NCBI GenBank assembly: GCA_963735445.1
Contig: CAVTLC010000012.1
Coordinates: 1 to 64,000, forward strand
Direction: 5' to 3'
Origin: AP-15 sp963735445
GTDB lineage: Bacteria; Pseudomonadota; Alphaproteobacteria; ATCC43930; CGMCC-115725
Length of the DNA: 64,000 nt
Of the stretch, positions 11,681-18,765 are shown piece after piece. The notes below the pieces were generated by a model. The model worked only from the letters and a program-made list of their open reading frames with translations, was not told the DNA's origin and made no database searches. Position numbers and translations under genes: made by a program. Numbering within the stretch: position 1 is the stretch's first letter; each line of letters starts with the position of its first letter.

Positions 11681-12048
11681 CGCGGCGCGGTATAGTCGTC
11701 GAACAATTCCTTTAATGCCGCGCCGCCGAGCCCGGCGCCGACCAAGGCGGCCACCGCAACCGCGATCGGCCCACCCGATAAGACAACGATCCCGGCCACC
11801 GTCAGCGGACCGATATACTTGATCTCATCGCTGAGCCCGGCGGGCAGCAGGCCCCGCCTGCCGGCGTCGGATCCCGCGGCAGGTTCGCCCGCGGTTGTCA
11901 GCGAATCATGCGAGGCGAGCACCGATAGATCGCTTGTCGCAAAGCCTGCGGCGAGCAGGTTCGACACGGCGCGATGAAAATGCGCGCGGTCCGGAAACGA
12001 AGCCACCGCCTCGCGCACCACCGGAAACGACGCCGCAGCCTCGGCCAT
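11515..12048 (-). CDS. Hypothetical protein with a glycine-zipper membrane segment
   Basis: The 177-residue product starts MAEAAASFPVVREAV, with AGAGGA upstream of the ATG. The N-terminal half (DRAHFHRAVSNLLAAGF then DLSVLASHDSL) resembles the alpha-beta start of general-stress-type proteins that sense no known ligand. Residues about 93-128 form a long glycine- and alanine-rich hydrophobic stretch (GPIAVAVAALVGAGLGGAAL). The C-terminal WVRCDDPDRELAATRILEEAGG looks like a second alpha-beta unit. I do not assign a function. It is convergent with the DUF29 gene and divergent from mutS, whose start is 79 bases away. Confidence 0.65.
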   Translation of the reverse strand: MAEAAASFPVVREAVASFPDRAHFHRAVSNLLAAGFATSDLSVLASHDSLTTAGEPAAGSDAGRRGLLPAGLSDEIKYIGPLTVAGIVVLSGGPIAVAVAALVGAGLGGAALKELFDDYTAPRHRDDFNAALQAGAALLWVRCDDPDRELAATRILEEAGGRHVHIHGRPSEPGSNS

Positions 12049-12127
12049 CCGATCCTCTCTTTCGCACCCGCCCGTTTCGCATGCTACCGTCAAATCCCGC
12101 CGCTGTCCGCCATCCTTGCCGCCGCTG

Positions 12128-14794
12128 ATGACCGCACCCGCCCGTCCCGAGCCTGCTACCACCGCAGCCGGCGTTTCGCCGGTCATGGCGCAGTATTTCG
12201 AGATCAAGGCGGCCAACCCCGGCTGCCTGCTGTTCTTCCGGATGGGCGATTTTTTCGAGCTGTTTTTTGACGACGCGGTCGCCGCGGCGCAAGCGCTCGA
12301 CATCGCGCTGACCAAGCGCGGCCGCCACGACGGCGCCGACATCCCGATGTGCGGGGTGCCGGTTCACACCGCCGAGACCTATCTCGCCCGCTTGATCCGG
12401 GCCGGCTTTAAGGTCGCGATCTGCGAGCAGATCGAAGACCCGGCGGAGGCGAGAAAACGCGCCGCCAAGGGCCCGGTGCGGCGTGCCGTTGTCCGCGTCG
12501 TTACCGCCGGGACCTTGACCGAGGAGGGGCTGCTCGACGCCCGCCGCCATAACTACCTCGCCGGCCTTGCCGAAGCCGGCGGCGAGATCGGCCTCGCCTG
12601 GCTCGATCTATCGACCGGCGTTTTTGCGCTGACGCCCACCAGCGAGCCGGCCTTGCCGGGCGACCTCGCCCGCATCGCACCCGGCGAGATTTTGCTGCCC
12701 GAGCGCATGCTTGCCCGCCCGGCGCTCTACGAGCTGCTGGGCGAGTGGAAGCCGGCATTGACGCCGCTGCCCAACCCTCGGTTTGACAGCGATACCGCGC
12801 GCCGCCGGCTCGAAAGCTTTTACGGCGTCGGTGCGCTCGACGGTTTTGGCAGTTTCAGCCGGGCTGAGATCGCCGCCGCCGGGGCATTGGTCGACTATGT
12901 CGGCCTCACCCAACAGGGCAAGGCGCCGCACCTCCAGCCGCCGCATCGGGTGACGCCCGGCTCGGTCATGCAGATCGATGCCGCGACGCGGCGCAATCTC
13001 GAACTGGTGACGACGACATCCGGCGAACGCCGCGGCAGCCTGTTGGCGACGGTTGACCGCACGTTAACAGCTGCCGGCGCGCGGCTGCTGGCCGATCACC
13101 TGGCCGCACCATTGACCGAGCCGCCGGCCATCGCCGCCCGGCTCGATGCGGTCGGCTTTTTCCTCGACGCCGCCGAGATCCGTACTCGACTGCGCGAGCG
13201 ATTGCGCCATTGCCCGGATGTCGAACGCGCCATGACACGGCTCAGTCTCGGTCGCGGCGGGCCGCGCGATCTCGCGGCATTGCGTCAGTCGCTCGGCGAG
13301 ACCGCGGTAATTCGGGACATGCTGGCCGAATCCGGCCTCGTACCGTTCCCCGCACTGTTGGGCGCCGCGCGGCGCGGGCTCGGCGAACATGGCGTGCTGG
13401 TCGACCGCTTGGGGCGCGCGCTCGCCGAGGAATTGCCGCTCTTTGCCCGCGACGGCGGTTTTATCGCCGCCGGTTATTCCGACGAACTCGACGAGTGGCG
13501 CCGGTTGCGCGACGAGAGCCGCCGCATGATCGCCGCCCTTCAGGCGCAGTACGCCGCCGATACCGGGGTCGCCGCGCTGAAGATCCGCCACAACAACGTG
13601 ATCGGCTACTACATCGAGGTGTCGGCCAACCACGCCGGCAAGCTCGGGCCGGAATTTATCCACCGCCAGACGATGGCCGGCGCCCAGCGCTACACGACGG
13701 CGGAACTGGCGCAGCTCGAAACCAAGATCGCCAGCGCCGCCGAGCGCGCCCTCGCTTTGGAGTTGCGGCTCTACGACGATCTCGTCGGCGAGGTCATGGC
13801 GCAGCGCGCCGAGATCGCCGAGGCAGCGATGGCGTTGGCGAGCCTCGATGTCGCGGCGGCGTTGGCCGAGCGCGCGCTCGAAGGCGGCTGGGTGCGGCCG
13901 GTGGTTGAGGAGGGTACCGCCTTCGAAATAACGGGCGGGCGGCATCCGACAGTCGAGGCGGGACTGGCGGCGGCCGGCAGCAGCGGCGCCTTTGTCGCCA
14001 ATGACTGCGTCCTCGCCGAAGCGCGGATCTGGCTTGTCACCGGCCCCAACATGGCGGGGAAGAGCACCTTTTTGCGGCAAAACGCGCTGATCGCGATCCT
14101 GGCGCAGATGGGCTCGTATGTGCCGGCGCGGACGGCGCGCATCGGCATTGTCGACCGCCTGTTCAGCCGGGTCGGCGCCGCCGACGATCTGGCGCGCGGC
14201 CGCTCGACCTTTATGGTCGAGATGGTCGAGACCGCGGCGATCCTGAACCAGGCCGGCCCGTCATCCTTTGTGATCCTCGACGAGATCGGCCGCGGCACCG
14301 CGACCTTTGACGGGCTGTCGATCGCCTGGGCGACGCTCGAACATCTGCATGGGGTCAATCGCTGTCGCGCCTTGTTCGCGACCCATTACCACGAGCTGAC
14401 CGCCCTCGCCGCCAAATTGCCGGCGCTCGCCTGCCACACGATGCGGGTCAAGGAGTGGAAGGGCGAGGTCGTCTTTCTGCACGAGGTCGGCCCCGGCACC
14501 GCCGACCGCAGCTACGGCATCCATGTCGCCAAGCTCGCCGGCCTGCCAAAATCGGTCACCGCCCGCGCCGAAGAAGTGCTGGAGGTCTTGGAAAAGGGCG
14601 AACAGGGCGGCGCCCTCGCCCGCCTCGCCGATGATCTTCCCTTGTTCCAAGCCGCCCGCCGCCATCACACCCCCGCGGCACCCACCCACAACTCCGCCGC
14701 CGAAGCCCTGCTGCACGATATCCGCCCCGACGAACTGACCCCGCGCGACGCCCTCGACCTCCTCTACCGCCTCAAAGCACTCGCTGCGAAATGA
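12128..14794 (+). CDS. mutS: DNA mismatch repair protein MutS
   Basis: MutS binds mispairs and starts methyl-independent or MutL-dependent repair. The 888-residue protein has the N-terminal mismatch-binding motif GDFFELF (Phe-Phe-Glu), the connector and lever domains, the Walker A motif GPNMAGKST near residue 639, Walker B VILDEIGRGT near 715, and ATHYHEL. ATG 12128 is chosen over an upstream TTG at 12116; alphaproteobacterial MutS proteins start close to this point. A proline-rich linker precedes the C-terminal dimerisation segment DELTPRDALDLLYRLKAL. No mutL is present in the window. Confidence 0.98.
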   Translation: MTAPARPEPATTAAGVSPVMAQYFEIKAANPGCLLFFRMGDFFELFFDDAVAAAQALDIALTKRGRHDGADIPMCGVPVHTAETYLARLIRAGFKVAICEQIEDPAEARKRAAKGPVRRAVVRVVTAGTLTEEGLLDARRHNYLAGLAEAGGEIGLAWLDLSTGVFALTPTSEPALPGDLARIAPGEILLPERMLARPALYELLGEWKPALTPLPNPRFDSDTARRRLESFYGVGALDGFGSFSRAEIAAAGALVDYVGLTQQGKAPHLQPPHRVTPGSVMQIDAATRRNLELVTTTSGERRGSLLATVDRTLTAAGARLLADHLAAPLTEPPAIAARLDAVGFFLDAAEIRTRLRERLRHCPDVERAMTRLSLGRGGPRDLAALRQSLGETAVIRDMLAESGLVPFPALLGAARRGLGEHGVLVDRLGRALAEELPLFARDGGFIAAGYSDELDEWRRLRDESRRMIAALQAQYAADTGVAALKIRHNNVIGYYIEVSANHAGKLGPEFIHRQTMAGAQRYTTAELAQLETKIASAAERALALELRLYDDLVGEVMAQRAEIAEAAMALASLDVAAALAERALEGGWVRPVVEEGTAFEITGGRHPTVEAGLAAAGSSGAFVANDCVLAEARIWLVTGPNMAGKSTFLRQNALIAILAQMGSYVPARTARIGIVDRLFSRVGAADDLARGRSTFMVEMVETAAILNQAGPSSFVILDEIGRGTATFDGLSIAWATLEHLHGVNRCRALFATHYHELTALAAKLPALACHTMRVKEWKGEVVFLHEVGPGTADRSYGIHVAKLAGLPKSVTARAEEVLEVLEKGEQGGALARLADDLPLFQAARRHHTPAAPTHNSAAEALLHDIRPDELTPRDALDLLYRLKALAAK

Positions 14795-15300
14795 CCTGCG
14801 CCCGATCTATCGGCGGACTCGTGGCCAAGCCGGAGCCTGCCTAAGCCTCCGCGCGCGCCCATAGTTGCCGAGCGACGCGCAGCCGGCGCAGTCAGAATTC
14901 AGCTCCTAATTAGTTGTGCTGGCATCAAGATCAACACGCACGATTTCTGCGGAAACAACTCGCCTTCGCGTTGCCATGCATTTACCATTACACTCAACTT
15001 ACGTCCGGTTTTTAGACTTGATAACAATAAATCTAATTGATCATCTGGGATGAACACCGAACGGGCATCCGCAGCTATTATCGGCAGGTAGTTTTGCTGG
15101 GTTCTTCCTTTTTATTAGGCCCGATGGGTTTTTTGAGGTTTCCCGTGAATCAGCGGTTCGGGGTCTTTGCCGTGGGTGGTCGCCATCGCCCCGCTCAGGC
15201 CGCGCGCCCGAATGCCGGATAGCTGTTGGCCAATCTGACTCATTTATCGGCAATCGAATGGTTGGCGCGTCCCCATTGCTCTCTCCATGCAAAAGCCGCG
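14795..15300. other. Non-coding gap between convergent mutS and FGE genes
   Basis: These 506 bases are locally AT-richer, especially 14900-15050, than the flanks. No open frame has a ribosome-binding site or familiar sequence. No strong terminator hairpin was found next to either convergent stop. The composition suggests a degraded or foreign segment, but nothing in it is recognisable. Confidence 0.5.
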
Positions 15301-16236
15301 TCACTCTTCGCGGATTACGCAGCGAAATCCGATGTGGCTCATGCCGCTGTCGATCATCTGCGCGTGGCGTGCCGCCGGGCGATAGCGGCGGCAATAGTTT
15401 GGCGCGCACAGAAACGAGCCGCCTTTGACGACCTTGCGCGGGATGCGGCTCTGCGGTTGGGCGGGGTCGAAACTGCTTTCGATCGGGCCGCCGCGCGGAT
15501 TGTCGGGCATGCAGCACGGGCTTGACGCCGCAGCCTCGTGGCGCGTGCCAAACCAATCCGTCGTCCATTGCCAGACGTTACCCGCCATGTCGTAAAGGCC
15601 GTAGCCGTTTGCCGGAAAGGCGCCGACCGGCGCGGTCCTCTCAAATCCGTCGGTACGCAGGTTTTGCCACGGAAATTCGCCCTGCCAGGTGTTCGCCATC
15701 TGGCGGCCATCGGGCGTCAGCTCGCTGCCCCAGACAAACTCGGCGCCGTCCAATCCGCCGCGCGCCGCGAATTCCCATTCGGCTTCGGTCGGCAATGCCT
15801 TGCCCGCCCACTGCGCGTAAGCCTGCGCATCCTCGAACGCGACATGCACGACCGGGTGATCCAGCCGTCCGGCAACCGAGCTGCCCTTACCTTCCGGGTG
15901 GCGCCAATAAGCGCCGGCTTTCCAGCTCCACCAGTTGCGGTAATCGCGCAGATCCACCGGTCCTCTGGTCTTGTGAAACACCAGCGAGCCCGGCTTGAGC
16001 ATTTCAGGGGCGGCGCCCGGATAATCGGCGGGGTTGAGGGGGCGCTCGGCGATGGTCCGGTAACCCGTCGCCGCGACAAACCCGGCAAAATCGCGATTGG
16101 TGACGGTATATTGATCGATCCAGAAGCCATCGACAGTGACCTCGTGGACCGGCATTTCTTCCGGATAATGGCGATCCGACCCCATCCGGAAGGTGCCGCC
16201 CGGTACCCACCTCATGCCCGACGGAGCTGCCCGCAT
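15301..16236 (-). CDS. Formylglycine-generating enzyme family protein
   Basis: The 311-residue protein matches the SUMF1/FGE fold from start to end: MRWVPGGTFRMGSD, DQYTVTNRDFAGFV, LPTEAEWEFAARGG, YDMAGNVWQWTTDW and VKGGSFLCAPNYC followed by RRYRPAAR and GFRC. Both active-site cysteines, C277 and C282, are present in the C-x4-C spacing of true FGE, which converts a sulfatase cysteine to formylglycine using a copper centre and oxygen. Many family members lack this pair, so catalytic activity is plausible here. No sulfatase gene lies in the window. There is no signal peptide, so a cytoplasmic site is likely. Confidence 0.92.
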   Translation of the reverse strand: MRAAPSGMRWVPGGTFRMGSDRHYPEEMPVHEVTVDGFWIDQYTVTNRDFAGFVAATGYRTIAERPLNPADYPGAAPEMLKPGSLVFHKTRGPVDLRDYRNWWSWKAGAYWRHPEGKGSSVAGRLDHPVVHVAFEDAQAYAQWAGKALPTEAEWEFAARGGLDGAEFVWGSELTPDGRQMANTWQGEFPWQNLRTDGFERTAPVGAFPANGYGLYDMAGNVWQWTTDWFGTRHEAAASSPCCMPDNPRGGPIESSFDPAQPQSRIPRKVVKGGSFLCAPNYCRRYRPAARHAQMIDSGMSHIGFRCVIREE

Positions 16237-16377
16237 TTAAAGCCTTCTCACCCTGCCCGCGTCGCCAGCGACCCGTTTAGGGCCCCACTACGCGAGAACT
16301 TCAGGATAGCGCGCGATTTGCGCTATACAATTTTAGCAAATTCGGCTGTGCTCAGGGACACGGGCAGGGCGAGCGAG

Positions 16378-16686
16378 TTAGGCCGGCTGCAGCACGTGGA
16401 TGACGCGGCTTGCGATCATGTCGCGGGTTTTTGCGGCGTAGGCTGCCATATGCGGTGAGGCGCCGTGCGCCTTTAGCGCGTCCAGGCTCTCCCACTTCTC
16501 GATCACGACAAAGGTGTCGGGGCCGAATTTCGTCTGAAAATTACCGACGCCTTCGGCATCGATCGCCGGTCCATATTCGATGCAGCCCTGTTCGGCGTGA
16601 ACCGCCGGCATATTGGCATGAAACGCCTCAAGTATCTGTGCGCGCATGCCGGGTTTGGCGGTAATGATGGCGACCACATGGATCAT
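16378..16686 (-). CDS. Putative quinol monooxygenase (ABM domain)
   Basis: The 102-residue product fits the antibiotic biosynthesis monooxygenase domain: an N-terminal strand MIHVVAIITAKPG, EQGCIEYGPAID in the middle and FVVIEKWESLDALKAHGASPHM near the end. YgiN-like members oxidise quinols as cofactor-free dimers, although many remain uncharacterised. It is the last gene of a three-gene leftward set, and its stretch before the ATG shares 14 identical bases with that of the preceding gene. Confidence 0.85.
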   Translation of the reverse strand: MIHVVAIITAKPGMRAQILEAFHANMPAVHAEQGCIEYGPAIDAEGVGNFQTKFGPDTFVVIEKWESLDALKAHGASPHMAAYAAKTRDMIASRVIHVLQPA

Positions 16687-16687
16687 T

Positions 16688-16701
16688 GCGTATTCCTCCT
16701 C
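16688..16701 (-). promoter_or_regulatory. Ribosome-binding leader shared with the upstream paralog
   Basis: On the minus strand this reads GAGGAGGAATACGC and ends just before the ATG of the ABM gene. The same 14 bases occur at 17012-17025 ahead of the next gene. It contains a strong GAGGAGG ribosome-binding site. Confidence 0.6.
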
Positions 16702-17010
16702 TCAGGCGATGCGTTCAAAAACGCTGTGATGACGAGCTGTCAGTTTTGGGCGGATCTTGGTGGCCCAGTCGCCGAACGCACCTGCTTTCTCCCAGGCGTC
16801 GCTCTTTAAAACATCGGGCGAGTCGATCTCGTATATCGTCAAATAACGCTGCATCCCTGAAACTGTTGAATTCTCAAGCCGATACCGGGCGCCATTGCGC
16901 ACCCCCGGTACTTTCAAAAGCATCGGAAAGTGCTCGGTGTCATAAACGCGGTTGAACTCGGCCTCGTGCTCACCAGGAACATCGAGCTGAACCATAAAAA
17001 GATGCGCCAT
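16702..17010 (-). CDS. Small EthD-like / dimeric alpha-beta barrel protein, copy 2
   Basis: The 102-residue product has the pattern DVPGEHEAEFNRVYDTEHFP followed by LLKVPGVRNGARYRLE and RYLTIYEIDSPDV, typical of ferredoxin-fold proteins related to EthD and stress-responsive barrel proteins. It aligns without gaps over its full length to the next gene upstream (17060-17368), with a little over half of positions identical, so the two are tandem duplicates. The biochemical role is unknown; members of the superfamily often act with small aromatic or polyketide substrates. Confidence 0.8.
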   Translation of the reverse strand: MAHLFMVQLDVPGEHEAEFNRVYDTEHFPMLLKVPGVRNGARYRLENSTVSGMQRYLTIYEIDSPDVLKSDAWEKAGAFGDWATKIRPKLTARHHSVFERIA

Positions 17011-17011
17011 C

Positions 17012-17025
17012 GCGTATTCCTCCTC
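17012..17025 (-). promoter_or_regulatory. Ribosome-binding leader identical to that at 16688-16701
   Basis: The minus-strand sequence GAGGAGGAATACGC lies two bases before the ATG of the copy-2 gene. The exact match with the leader of the following gene suggests duplication or conversion of the translation start region. Confidence 0.6.
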
Positions 17026-17059
17026 GACTGTGCTTCCAGCAATTTATGCAGGGTGGAGA

Positions 17060-17368
17060 TCAGGCGATCTGATGGAATATTGAGTGCTGGCGGTTCGTAC
17101 TGTGCGGCCGGATCTTAGGTTTCCACTCTCCGGTATCGGAGGCTTCGATCCAGGCCGGGCTGTTGATCACCTCGGAATTATCGCACTCGTAGATTGCCAG
17201 ATAGCGCGGCATCGAAGGGACGGTCGAATGCTCCAGGCGGTAGCGCCGGCAAGACCGCACCCCCGGGACTTTAAGAATGGTGGGCACGTGATCCTCGTCG
17301 TATATGCGGTTGAATTCGGCTTCCAATTCAGCCGGGATGTCCATTTGCACGACATAGACGTGGGTCAT
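17060..17368 (-). CDS. Small EthD-like / dimeric alpha-beta barrel protein, copy 1
   Basis: The 102-residue product shares length and layout with its neighbour: DIPAELEAEFNRIYDEDHVP, LKVPGVRSCRRYRLE and RYLAIYECDNSEV. It is the first gene of the three-gene set, with AAAGGA upstream of its ATG. The acidic YDEDHVP segment and the conserved Arg-Tyr-Arg run are the strongest shared features. No catalytic residue is known for this group. The cluster of two such paralogs with an ABM gene suggests a small pathway handling one type of metabolite. Confidence 0.8.
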   Translation of the reverse strand: MTHVYVVQMDIPAELEAEFNRIYDEDHVPTILKVPGVRSCRRYRLEHSTVPSMPRYLAIYECDNSEVINSPAWIEASDTGEWKPKIRPHSTNRQHSIFHQIA

Positions 17369-17794
17369 GGTGGTGGTTCCTTTTCGGTTGACCTGCGCGC
17401 CCTCAGATTAGGGCAACCACGCATTGTTTATCGACAGATTTTGCGGGTCCGACCGTCTTTGTGCATCGGCCGTGCTCAACGGCGCCTGGACAGCATGCCC
17501 CCACGCCACTCTTTGAGCATCACAGTTTTTTCGGGGCTGTATTTTAAACGCAGAGCTATGGATTGTCGCTGACGTGATCGCCACTTAGTCAAGACGGCGC
17601 TCGGTTGCTTAGTAATCGTTCTTTGTTGTAAAGACGATCTTGAATTGGTTAACCCGATCCCTATTTGTTGCCAATAGGCAGCTTCAACTCCTTATACGTA
17701 GCAGGAAATTCTTTGCCTGCGCGCCTAAAGCCGAGCGATCAGCAGCCTCTCAAGTGAAAGTAGCGCCCGCAAGCATTGGGCGAAGGAGTTGGGA
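17369..17794. other. Intergenic region between divergent small genes and the HTH gene
   Basis: These 426 bases carry no supported gene. The central part (17520-17720) is AT-richer than its surroundings and may hold promoters for both directions. AAGGAG just before 17795 is the ribosome-binding site of the HTH gene. No tRNA, riboswitch or strong terminator was recognised. Confidence 0.5.
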
Positions 17795-18607
17795 ATGTCG
17801 AAAATTCCGCAGGGCGAGTGGAACGCCATTGCGGCACGCTACGAAAGCGGCGAGTCTATTAGCAAAATTGCGCGAAGCTACGGCTGCACCCCGCCGGCAA
17901 TTCACTATATTCTTAAACGCAACGGGCAACGGCCGTCAGCAATACCCTCGCCGACGATGCCAACTTACCCGACGGAAACGCCGCAGACGCGGCTCGTCCG
18001 GGCGAATGCAGCTGGAACAGTGTCTGCAGTGTCGGCGGTGCGTGAGAAGGTTATCGATGAGGCCGGCAGTTCCGGCGTGCTTCGTGCGAGAAGTCCCGCA
18101 CCTGGCTTCACTACGCAGGACATTGCCAAGCCTTCGCCGGAGACTGTAAAGGTCACCGCCAACTCGCCCGGATCGGTCTCAGGCGCTCGATTTCCTTCAT
18201 GGCCTTCTCGGGATGCCACACCATTGGCGCCAAAGCCCCAAAGCGCGGCGCCCCAAAGCGTGGCGTCGATGCCCCAAAGTATTCGGGATCCCGGCAGAAT
18301 GCCTGATCCTCGGATACCGGCGCAGTCCGTGACGCATCCAGGTTTAGACAGCGAGCTTCACTCGCGCGCCGAAGCGGCGATTGCATCGTTTCGTTCGAGT
18401 TTTGATGCCGCTCTGGCCGAAGGCTCGGCTGATATGCGAGCACGGCTGCGGCAGGCCGCTACCGATCTGATGCGGGTCGCCGCGCGTACGACGATGGTGC
18501 TCGATCGCATCAATGCGACAGGCGAAGGGTCAACCCGAAACCATAATTATCCGCGCTCCTCGCGTCTGCGCGATGAATTCGAAAGCAACGGTTTTAAACA
18601 ACCGTAA
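17795..18607 (+). CDS. Helix-turn-helix protein with a long low-complexity middle
   Basis: The 270-residue product begins MSKIPQGEWNAIAARYESGE and has a resolvase-type helix-turn-helix at about residues 8-37 (SISKIARSYGCTPPAIHYIL). The middle, residues about 45-185, is rich in Pro, Ser, Ala and Thr and includes near-repeats encoded by GCCCCAAAGCG at 18236-18281. The C-terminal 70 residues are helical and charged (HSRAEAAIASFRSSFDAAL, RQAATDLMRVAARTTMVL). ATG 17795 has AAGGAG eight bases upstream. The layout suggests a DNA-binding head, a flexible linker and an oligomerising tail. No catalytic recombinase domain is present. Function unknown. Confidence 0.7.
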   Translation: MSKIPQGEWNAIAARYESGESISKIARSYGCTPPAIHYILKRNGQRPSAIPSPTMPTYPTETPQTRLVRANAAGTVSAVSAVREKVIDEAGSSGVLRARSPAPGFTTQDIAKPSPETVKVTANSPGSVSGARFPSWPSRDATPLAPKPQSAAPQSVASMPQSIRDPGRMPDPRIPAQSVTHPGLDSELHSRAEAAIASFRSSFDAALAEGSADMRARLRQAATDLMRVAARTTMVLDRINATGEGSTRNHNYPRSSRLRDEFESNGFKQP

Positions 18608-18617
18608 ACAAAGTGCT

Positions 18618-18666
18618 GCCCCGCACGCGACACCGGTGGTCCTGATCGGGAACCACCGCGCGGGGC
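18618..18666 (+). terminator. Structured GC-rich hairpin after the HTH gene
   Basis: Outer arms GCCCCGC (18618-18624) and GCGGGGC (18660-18666) enclose an inner GGTGGT/ACCACC stem. It begins 11 bases after the HTH stop and sits between convergent genes. A T-run is missing, so termination is inferred from position and stability only. Confidence 0.4.
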
Positions 18667-18765
18667 GGTAAAGCGGCAATCGTCACGCTTAACAAAGACT
18701 GGGCGCGGCAATTGCCATTGAAGAGCCGGAAAGTTGCCCGAACCAGTCGGCCAGCAGAAATACAG

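Noticed and set aside
13064..14080. 338-codon leftward frame inside mutS
   Set aside because: It is antisense to conserved mutS motifs and has no independent support.
15037..15222. 61-codon frame in the gap after mutS
   Set aside because: No ribosome-binding site and no recognisable composition; it runs through an AT-rich, apparently non-coding stretch.
17640..18149. 169-codon frame overlapping the HTH gene
   Set aside because: It runs in another frame through the low-complexity part of the HTH gene and has no start signal.
18236..18281. Three near-identical GCCCCAAAGCG units, considered as CRISPR or tandem repeat
   Set aside because: They are short, unevenly spaced and inside the coding frame of the HTH protein; they encode part of its low-complexity linker.
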